Shown piece by piece: positions 43,397 through 50,603 of a stretch of 64,000 bases of DNA. The notes beneath the pieces were generated by a model that searched no databases, had not been told where the DNA came from, and worked only from the letters and a program-made list of their open reading frames with translations. The position numbers were made by a program, and so were the translations under genes. The number at the start of each line of letters is the position of its first letter. Position 1 is the stretch's first letter. The DNA comes from Isoetes taiwanensis. Taxonomy: Eukaryota; Streptophyta; Lycopodiopsida; Isoetales; Isoetaceae. The stretch lies in the NCBI GenBank assembly GCA_021234155.1, contig JAJEKV010000031.1, positions 12,016,301-12,080,300 on the forward strand, given 5' to 3'.

Positions 43397-43657
43397 GTCT
43401 CACAGCTTGCGCCTCGCTTCAAAACTAACTTTTAGTTCTTTGACGGTATTTGTGAGACATCAGTCTCATTTCGATCAAAAGGTGTCTAATTTGGGTAAAC
43501 TAATGGTGTAAGGGTGATGGGCTCATCAAATCAGGCAGAATTGACCCCTTATTTGGCCGATTTGGAGCTGTTTTGGTCAAGTTTGGGCGAGGTCTCACAG
43601 CTTGCGCCTCGCTTCAAAACTAACTTTTAGTTTTATGCACCAGCGGAAATGTGAGAC
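43397..43657 (-). repeat. hairpin pair upstream of ORF X
   Basis: Two ~65-bp inverted repeats (43397-43459 and 43591-43657) start GGTCTCACAGCTTGCGCCTC and close with TGTGAGAC. Each has an inner AACTAA...TTAGTT mini-palindrome. Here the right arms are partly eroded (TTTGTGAGAC; AATGTGAGAC). Start-to-start spacing is 194 bp. A matching pair precedes the H3-like gene. Confidence 0.85.
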
Positions 43658-43823
43658 ATCATGTCTCTCGGCTTGCAAATGTCCTATTTCACTAAAATAA
43701 AAGCTAAAACTTATTAATTTGCTCTAATTAACCAAGTTTATGTCATCAAGGTACACAAAATTGCTCTATATTACAAAATTTTTAATTATTTACAACAACA
43801 GTTTCTAAGGCCATTCTCCCTTT

Positions 43824-45067
43824 TTATGGGTCGCAAAGACTCATGTCTTGTCGCATTAGGGTTACCCGCTTGGCGTGGGACGGTGCAGGCTGTTGAATCT
43901 TCAAAATGTTGCACTATCTTTTGCCTCAGCCGCCTCTTGCATTGCCCAGCCCTGCGTCGTCCGTGACTCTAAAGTCCTGCTCAGAGGGCTCGCGCATCAC
44001 TTCTCGCACCAACCTGTTTTAAGGGGGCACTGGGAATTAGGGAGACCAGAGCTGCTGTTTGGAAGTGTCTAATCTCCCTTAGCGCTCTTCTCTCCACCTC
44101 CTTTCTATCAGCTTTCTTCTTTGGTGGTGGCTTGGGAACCTTGGACTTCTGTGGTGGCGGCTTTAAGGTTTGCTGCTTCGTTGGTCGCCCTCCCTCGATG
44201 AACCTGACCCTATTTTCTTCATAATACTTGCTGTAGGCCTCCCACTTCTTCATATATGCTTCGTGCTCCCTCATCTTCCTTTCATAAATCTTCACCCTGT
44301 CGGTGACGTAGGCTTCCCGGGCAGGTCGTGGTTCTTCTTTCTATTCCATGCGAATTTTCGGGGTTCACGCACTTGGTCTTCTTTGGTTTTGCTTTCGGTG
44401 CCGGTTTGCTTCCGGTACTTCACCGCTCGTTGCTGGGTGCTTAGAAGAGCTCCCACCTGCGGCGATAGGGTTAAAATCTTCATCGAAGAAGAGTCGTCGG
44501 AGGGTTTGGGGGTTCGATGGGTTCCGGCTCCTTGATGGCGATCTTGGGGTTCGACCTCTTCCTTGGCGGGCAATCGCCGTCCTCCTTGTGCCCACCCGCC
44601 GAACTTCCCTTCGCCTTCTTCTTCTCTTACGCGCCTTTTGTTCCTCTTCCTCCCTTTTCCTCTTTTTGTCTTCCTTTCTCTTAGCATTTCGTGCTTTCGA
44701 TGAACCTTCTAAGATGCGCTACCTCTGCTTTGGCTCGGACACGTCACTTGCTCATCACCTTTCGAGGATCTCGTGGGGTGCGTCACGAAAGGTCTTACGC
44801 TTGTTCCTCGCTGCGGATCTCCCGCTCTATTTCTTCATACACCTCCCTCGTCTCCTCGTCCATGGAGTTCGGTGATGTGGCCTCGTCCTGCTCCGCCTGC
44901 TGGTTGAAGACATCAATAAGATCGGACGTGTCTTGCTCCTCGTCCGAAGGCGAACGACCCCCTCTCGCGAGCCTCTCACGAAGCATCTTCCGAATGATCT
45001 CCGTCTCAGTGGCGCTGGTGGTTTCGCCTGGGCGACGCTTCCTTGCGGTCTGTTTGGTTCGGGCCAT
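43824..45067 (-). pseudogene. chromovirus-encoded histone H3-like protein
   Basis: The ATG at 45067 (context AGCATGG) opens MARTKQTARKRRPGETTSAT. Residues 1-9 after Met equal the canonical H3 tail, with K4, R8 and K9; S10 and T11 are replaced by Arg. Next come an acidic segment (SPSDEEQDTSDLIDVFNQQ; TREVYEEIEREI), a Lys/Arg/Glu-rich part, a coiled-coil segment (YERKMREHEAYMKKWEAYSK, from about 44290) and a Pro/Lys linker (KPPPQKSKVPKPPPKKK). Then the histone fold follows: ALREIRHFQ with SLIPSAPLKQ (44075 on), and in later frames VREVMREPSEQDFRVTDD, MQEAAEAKIVQHFEDSTACT and AKRVTLMRQDMSLCDP, ending at 43824. H3 and especially CENH3 share REIRxxQ, LIPxAPF, ALQEAAE and RVTLMRxD. The frame changes at least four times, at about 44.8, 44.01, 43.945 and 43.88 kb, the last three beside runs of G or C. 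Total length is about 410 residues, three times a normal H3. Confidence 0.85.
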
Positions 45068-45170
45068 GCTTTATGGATCGTCAATCGGATAAAAGCGCCG
45101 AAAGATCGCCTAAGTTGGGAAGAGCGGATTTCTAGGGCTTGGACGAAAAAAATGAGGGGGGGTTCTACAT

Positions 45171-45180
45171 CTATTTATAG
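45171..45180 (-). promoter_or_regulatory. TATA box of the chromovirus H3-like gene
   Basis: CTATAAATAG on the minus strand, 104-113 bases before the ATG at 45067. The nearest hairpin starts about 100 bases further upstream. It is separate from any LTR promoter, so the gene can be expressed independently of genomic RNA (inference). Confidence 0.7.
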
Positions 45181-45280
45181 CTTGGGGAATTTTAGGTCAA
45201 AACTCAAGTTGCTCTGTTTAACATGCTAAGGCACCAACTTAGTTAAAACTTACACTTATTTCAGACTTTTTCTACCTATT

Positions 45281-45539
45281 GGTCTCACAGCTTGCGCCTC
45301 GTTCCAATACTAATGTTTAGTTTTGCGACCAGGCGCGAGCTGTGAGATCTCATACATTTCTAGGGTTTTTAGGTAATTAAAACATGCTATTCTAACTAAT
45401 TCCTACCTTAGAATTAGCCTTACCACATTATTTTTCTCAAATTCATCATGTTTTGGTGTTCTTGGCTCGATGTCTCACAGCTTGCGCCTCGCTTCAAAAC
45501 TAAAATTTAGTTCTGCGACCAGGCGCGAGCTGTGAGACC
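45281..45539 (-). repeat. hairpin pair upstream of the H3-like gene
   Basis: Two well-preserved ~67-bp inverted repeats lie at 45281-45347 and 45472-45539. The left arm GTCTCACAGCTTGCGCCTCG pairs with CGACCAGGCGCGAGCTGTGAGAC, here written in two parts, and each has the inner TAGTTTT/CTAAA mini-stem. Start-to-start spacing is 191 bp, against 194 bp for the pair before ORF X. Confidence 0.9.
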
Positions 45540-45730
45540 ACCTCACTTGGAAAAATTTTGGCTCATTCTTTTTAATCTTGTTAAATTCCAATTCACTTAA
45601 TTGTTACTAGCTTAGCATAAACTACAAAGATGAGAAAAAAAATTTTCCCACTTTTCGAGGCTTGAGGATCTTATCAAGTTAGTACTCATCGGGAACATGG
45701 TCGGTGCTTTTGCTCTTGGTCTCCAAGAAC

Positions 45731-45744
45731 ATTGCTCGATACCA
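45731..45744 (-). other. chromovirus primer-binding site
   Basis: One base inside the 5' LTR the minus strand reads TGGTATCGAGCAAT. The expected initiator tRNA-Met complement is TGGTATCAGAGC, so one A is missing from a CAG. This matches the CAG-to-CG pattern seen between the LTRs. Confidence 0.75.
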
Positions 45745-45745
45745 T

Positions 45746-47292
45746 TGTGACGCCCCTACTGGGTACGGTGATTCTCTCAGATACAAACAGGAGTTCTTCC
45801 CCACACCAGCTCCATGCGCGTCATGGGGCCCTCCACATATCACTGCACCCGTAACGAGTCCCAGTGGGAAGAGTGAAGGTGTCATTCTACCCTGTCTCCC
45901 TCAGGGCCTACCTAGCTGCGGAAGCGTAAACATACATGTCAGTACCAACAGAATCCTCCATCCACCCAGAGGGGTGGTATATCAACATCTGCATAGACAA
46001 TGGTCAGCACATCACATAGGGAATCCTACCCAAGGCTCAGACTCAAGGGAGTGACTGACGGCTTGGGTCTCCAGAGTTCATTGCAGACAGAATTCATGGC
46101 AATGGAGTTGGCTGGCATAAGAACATGGCATAGGGTTGTCCACTCCATCCGCCCCCTGCACACTTTTGCGTAGTAGGCTGAAAAGTGTGGGACTGATCAG
46201 AAGCCAGCGGGATGCATAGCGAAGGGGCTATTCACGGGTCTCATCCTCCCAGCCCGATGGGGGGCGGTGGGGATCACTCCCTCCAGAGATCTACATGCCG
46301 ACTCAAGGTGACTAGAGGGCCGCTTTGCCGGGACCGAACCCACTGGAAAGTGTACACCACTTCACGGGTGTCGAGCCCATGCCTTACCCGCACTCAGTGG
46401 TAAGCCATTAGACCTAGTCACAATGATCCCCGGTAGGCTTTACACACCAGGGGGATCGTTCAAGAGTCAGAACATGAACCTCCTTCTTAGCCAGTCTGGC
46501 CCCTTCACCCACAACTGTGTGTGGCTCTTGTACAATGTTTAATCTACAAGGTGTGCTAGAGAGGCTATTCTAGGAGCATCAACTACAAGCTTTAGGGCCT
46601 CTACCCCCCTTCCCAATACAAGGAGTTCACAGAGATACATCATCCAAATACATCACAGAAGAACTAAAGAACTAGATCTAATCATAGAGTTAGGTTCTTT
46701 AGTTAGTGTCCGAGATCTAAGATCTAGATAGTTGCTATAGGCAATTTAATAGTCCAAATCTACTGATTCTATGACTAGAAGACGTCTTAAGCTATTAAAT
46801 TGACCAAATACCTGATCCTTGAGTGGCTCCTCCTGACCTGAGTTCAACCATCCTGCTGGGCTGATCGAATTCAGGGGAACTGATGGCGCAATTCGCTTGG
46901 GCGGCGTCTGGGAGGCGGTTTTGGCTCCTGGGGCAGCCAAAACTGAGCTCTAAAACCCTAAGGACGAAAACTAGCAAGCTAGGGTTTTCCTACCCTAAAT
47001 AGACATGGGGTTTAGGCTAGGGTTTCTAATTACCCATTTTGGCATGTGGGATAATTGGAAAGGCCCCACTTGCCTTTAATGGCTAGGTGGCAAAATATGC
47101 CAACATGGAAAGGTGTGCCCACATTAATGTGCACATGTGCACATTAATAATATATGAACACTCCTAGCAAGTTGCCCCTAGGGCTACTTACCTGGCTATC
47201 CGTTGGCGTACACGTCGGTCGGAGTGGCGTGTACGCGTGACGGGGCAGTACAGTATACGTCCTGGGACCGTATACTGTGCTGGAACGTCACA
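45746..47292 (-). repeat. chromovirus 5' LTR
   Basis: 1547 bp. In plus orientation it begins TGTGACGCCCC and ends GGAACGTCACA, giving inverted TGTGACG/CGTCACA ends. It is followed by ATTC, the target duplication, and by the resumed transposase ORF of element B. Confidence 0.9.
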
Positions 47293-48404
47293 ATTCCTAC
47301 TATTATTGCTGCTCATGGAGTCGAAGAGAAGCTTCAGGTTCCTGGCTACGGAGATTACGAGGTTGAATGGCATTTGGCTGCTGATCTAAAAACCATCAAG
47401 TGCATGTATAACATGAAACATGGTTCTGGTAAGACTACCCACGCATGTCCTTACTGTTTGTATGCTAGGGTAGATGATAAGGGGAAGGGAATGAGTACTC
47501 TTGAATGTGACCAGGATACTGAACCAACGCGTGAGAAGGAGGACAAAACTTTGATCCCCGTACTTGCAATTCCTGTGAAGAGAGTACATATCTGCACTCT
47601 CCATGCCTTTCTAAGAATAGTGGATAAGATGGTGTACATGAGCATTCTTTTTGCTTGGAATAAGTCTCCACAATCAGCCAGAGAAAAGTGTATGAAAGAT
47701 GTTGAGAATGTGCTTTCTGATCTTGGTCTTCATGGTGGTGACTATAAAATCTTGCAAGATCCTAAGAAGGGAGGCAAGGTTCCTTGTAAACCATCCATGG
47801 GTGGGGTGAAAGCGAAAAGATTTCTGCCTTGTACTAAATTACGTAAGAATTGATCATTGCCAACTGGAAAGTGGGAGGGGTATAAGGACTTGCTGGTAGC
47901 AGAAGATGACCGTACTTCATGTGGGAGGGCAAAACTAAAGAAAATTAAAGCGTGGCAGAATCTGAGCAGTCTGGTAACTTTGATGGCAGAGAAGAAAATG
48001 GTGGGTGGAAAGTTAGATGAATTCAAAGTAGCAGTAACTGAATTTACGAAGTCGTTTATACAAGCATGGGGAGAATGCAATGTCACACATTACATTCATA
48101 TACTTCACGCCCATGGCTTGTAGTTTGCCAAGGGAGCTTGGGAATATGGAATACGCAGGGAATGGAGAAGTCACATAAGCAAGCCAAGAATGCTTTTTTC
48201 AGGTTCACACAACATCGAGGTTCGTGTGGTAACTCATTGCAACAGATGTGCCAATGGTTCTATAGGAGGATTATCTGCAAGCTAGAGAAAAAAGATAAAG
48301 CTAAACAAGACATGACGTTGGCTAGAATATTGAGGAGAAAAGTTGAGCAGGAAAAAAAGAAACAGATATGGTGTAGCTCTAGTGCAGCAGACAAGTTAAG
48401 GTAG
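47293..48404 (+). pseudogene. element B transposase, C-terminal part
   Basis: The frame resumes PTIIAAHGVEEKLQVPGYGD and WHLAADLKTIKCMYNMKHG, then a Zn-type HACPYCLY, and RVHICTLHAFLRIVDKMVYM. After an in-frame TGA (47851) it continues WEGYKDLLVAEDDR to CNVTHYIHILHAHG. After a shift near 48120 it ends LGIWNTQGMEKSHKQAKNAF with FRFTQHRG and a Lys-rich tail to 48404. The Asp of AADLK, the CxxC, the HICTLH block and the QGMEKSHKQAKN block resemble large cut-and-paste transposases with an AAD-type catalytic Asp, but I cannot assign a superfamily by eye. One stop, one shift and the chromovirus insertion inactivate it. Confidence 0.65.
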
Positions 48405-48584
48405 TGGCGATCCACAAGGATCAGACAGGGTAGAAGATATACTTCTGGGGTTTCAATTGTATGAACAAATTCATATTAATGTATAACTATTGACCATGAT
48501 GTGTAACTATAATGTTTCAAATATGTTAGGTTGGCAGCGTGGGCACGGCGAACTTAGTTGGTATTCAATTGATGAATGACAAGT

Positions 48585-48720
48585 ATTCGCACCGTGGCCA
48601 CGGTGCGAATGAAGTTGGGAATTAGTTATAGATTAACTGCTATTCGCACCGTGGCCACGGTGCGAAAACATTTGGTTACCGTGGCTATCTTTTGCCGTGT
48701 TCGCACGGTAGCAACGGTAC
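48585..48720 (+). promoter_or_regulatory. upstream palindrome array of the element B H3-like gene
   Basis: Three palindromes with half-site TTCGCACCGTGG start at 48586, 48643 and 48700, steps of exactly 57 bp. The first is a perfect 26-mer (48585-48610), the second a perfect 24-mer, and the third degenerate. A TATA box follows the last copy by three bases. Regular spacing close to a promoter suggests dimeric protein binding sites. Confidence 0.9.
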
Positions 48721-48722
48721 TC

Positions 48723-48731
48723 TTTATATAA
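48723..48731 (+). promoter_or_regulatory. TATA box of the element B H3-like gene
   Basis: TTTATATAA lies immediately after the palindrome array and about 108 bases before a probable splice acceptor (GTTGCATTACAG, ending at 48827) and the ATG at 48838. Confidence 0.6.
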
Positions 48732-48837
48732 TTATCTTTGTTATCGATGTTGTCTGCTTTTGATATTTGTTCTAAGTCATTACATTGCATATTTATCAAT
48801 CTTGTCCATTCATTTGTTGCATTACAGTTCAGAGACA

Positions 48838-50138
48838 ATGGCACAGAAGAGAAGGCGCCATCTGGGCGCACACATCATGGGGAAGACAGCGAGGGCAGTG
48901 CCACTAACTATGTCAGTGCTTCTAACAACCAGAACAGAGCTCAGTCTTCCGAGCCAGAAAACATCCATCAAGCAGGTCTGGACGCTGTAGTTCAGAATGT
49001 TGCCAATGGGGCAGAGGAGATTTTTAGAGACATACCTTCCGAGCCAAGGCGTGTTTACCTGTTCTCTGCTGGCCATTTAGTCGGAGAAGGAACCTTTGTG
49101 CAGGCAGTTGTCTGTCATGGAGTTCCTATGCCTGATGATTGCATCGTCGTTAACGTCGATGTGGTAGTTGCACCAGACACGCAGTTGCCTGTTCCTTAGA
49201 TGGGAGCTGACAACTTGCTTGAGGCACTCCATTCCTTCGTCGTGTGGCCCAGGTTGATGGCTTCTTTGTCGCCAACAATATGAACATTGTCTCTACTGGC
49301 TAATGAGATAGATTACATCACCGGACTTCCTCGTAGAGTGCCGGAAGTTGGATTGGTGGAGATAAACAAGGGGCCAGACTTGCTTGGAGCTGACAATGAG
49401 AATGCTAAGCCCCATGAGGATGACCATCAGGATGTGCATGTCCAGAATGTTCCTGTTGCTGTTCAGAATGAGGATGTGCCTGTTCAGAACGTTCCTGTTG
49501 CTGTTCAGAATGCATTTCAACCCCTGAATGTTATGTACCAGGGTGTCCCTATCCAGGTCACTCTGACAACTCAAATCGCAGAAAATATCGTTCTACAAGA
49601 GTCAGCTGCAGTACCTGTGACGGTTGTACCTGAAACCGTAGTACCAGATACAGTAGTGGTTCCTGTTGTTGAGCAGCCTTTAGAGGTCGGGGAATCCAGT
49701 AGACATAAGAGGAAGTCTACTAAGCCTAAGCAGCTGCAGAAGAAACAGGTTCTCTGTAAAGGCCCTCCTAAGCTGAATAAGAAGGGCCAGCCGTTTAAGC
49801 CAAAGTATAGATGGATTCGGGAAATCCGGCACTTCCAGAACCATGTGGAGTGGGTGCTTCCGAAGCTCACAATGGCTAGAATATGTAGGGAGACGGTTCA
49901 GGAGAGATACTATAAGATGAGGGGGGATAGTAGAAGGTACCGGAATGCTGGTAGAAATTTTCCAATGCCAGAAGAGGTGACTCGATTCACTGCAGATGCC
50001 CTTGATGCTCTGCACGAGGCCGCTGAGAATCACATGGTCAGGTTCTTCGAAGACTGTGTGAAATGTGCTGTGCATTCCAAGAGAGTGACAATAATGAGGC
50101 AGGATATTGCCTTGACAAATTACTTCCGAGGCATGTAA
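48838..50138 (+). pseudogene. element B DUF8039-like / histone H3-like fusion protein
   Basis: ATG at 48838 gives MAQKRRR, then a shift of frame leads into one long frame to 50138 interrupted only by TAG (49197) and TGA (49281). The N-terminal third, RRVYLFSAGHLVGEGTFVQA with HGVPMPDDCIVVNVDVVV, DTQLPVP and LLEALHSFVVWPRLM, resembles the DUF8039 domain of plant transposon proteins. A linker holds VQNVPVAVQN repeats and TVVPETVVPDTVV. Then a basic stretch (SSRHKRKSTKPKQLQKKQ) leads to a histone fold: RWIREIRHFQNHVEWVLPKL (alpha-N and alpha-1), a long loop 1 of about 25 residues (KMRGDSRRYRNAGRNFPMPE), ALDALHEAAENHMVRFFEDC (alpha-2) and AVHSKRVTIMRQDIALTNYF (loop 2 and alpha-3). The H3 equivalents are REIRRYQ, ALQEA, LFEDTN and HAKRVTIMPKDIQLA. 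No H3 N-tail is attached. The histone fold frame itself is intact. Confidence 0.85.
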
Positions 50139-50228
50139 AGTGTTTTATATTAATGAAACGATTTTTGTTGTATATTATGTTTGCTTGCTAAGTATTTTGA
50201 TTGTATCTATTCTCTATGTATATTTACA

Positions 50229-50369
50229 ATGCACCGTTGCCATGGTGCGAAATGAGTGTAAATTACTTTGTGAGGGTAGGTATTTTCGCACCGTGGCCAC
50301 GGTGCGAAATTCCTGTAAGTTACTGTGTGAGGGCAGGCAATTTCGCACCGTGGCCACGGTGCGAAATTG
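50229..50369 (+). promoter_or_regulatory. downstream palindrome array of the element B H3-like gene
   Basis: Palindromes start at 50229 (degenerate), 50285 and 50341, exactly 56 bp apart. The last is a perfect 32-bp palindrome (50338-50369) with half-site CAATTTCGCACCGTGG. The intervening 32 bases are also repeated (GAGTGTAAATTACTTTGTGA versus CCTGTAAGTTACTGTGTGA). Together with 48585-48720 they bracket the H3-like gene symmetrically. Confidence 0.9.
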
Positions 50370-50399
50370 AATCATTCCATAGAAGGTGAATCACAAGAT

Positions 50400-50470
50400 C
50401 AAAGGGAACATATTAACATATTAGAGAACATATTAACATATTAGAGAACATTTAGAGAACATATTAACAC
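50400..50470 (+). repeat. short tandem repeat
   Basis: The unit GAGAACATATTAACATATTA recurs about three times with truncations. It lies in the right arm of element B. Confidence 0.75.
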
Positions 50471-50603
50471 GGTATCATATGAATTATGTATGATAGATAG
50501 CAAGTAACGGCAGTATGTCCAAGTAACCTTGCATTACTCGAATTGATCTCCTCCAGTGGAGGGAGATGACGAGTATAGCGATCGATAATGAAATTGATCA
50601 GCT

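Larger units (their letters stand above)
34192..47292 (-). mobile_element. Ty3/gypsy chromovirus with H3-like accessory gene
   Basis: A 13.1-kb LTR element lies on the minus strand: 5' LTR 45746-47292, primer-binding site, H3-like ORF, ORF X, gag, protease, RT, RNase H, integrase with chromodomain, polypurine tract, 3' LTR 34192-35742. The pol order with integrase last and a chromodomain defines a chromovirus. ATTC is duplicated on both sides (34188-34191 and 47293-47296). The body is large because two accessory genes with their own promoters occupy 41.5-45.7 kb between the 5' LTR and gag. Confidence 0.9.
32310..50603 (+). mobile_element. element B: DNA transposon with H3-like gene, interrupted by a chromovirus
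   Basis: Bounded by the two halves of a LINE, with a possible GCCT target duplication (32306-32309 and 50604-50607). Without the 13.1-kb chromovirus it is about 5.2 kb. It carries three plus-strand genes: a coiled-coil ORF with NLS (32746-33470), a transposase-like ORF (33472-34191 continued at 47293-48404), and an H3-like ORF (48838-50138) flanked by palindrome arrays. The ends show no obvious terminal inverted repeats (GTATGTCATT left, GATCAGCT right), so the superfamily is undecided and the boundaries may be off by some bases. Confidence 0.65.

Noticed and set aside
47203-47292. Apparent start of the transposase ORF inside the chromovirus LTR
   Set aside because: The frame is open through the LTR end by chance; the true upstream part lies at 33472-34191.
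48585-50369. CRISPR-like look of evenly spaced palindromic repeats
   Set aside because: The spacers are themselves repeated and there are only three copies per side, around a eukaryotic transposon gene with TATA box. There are no cas genes.
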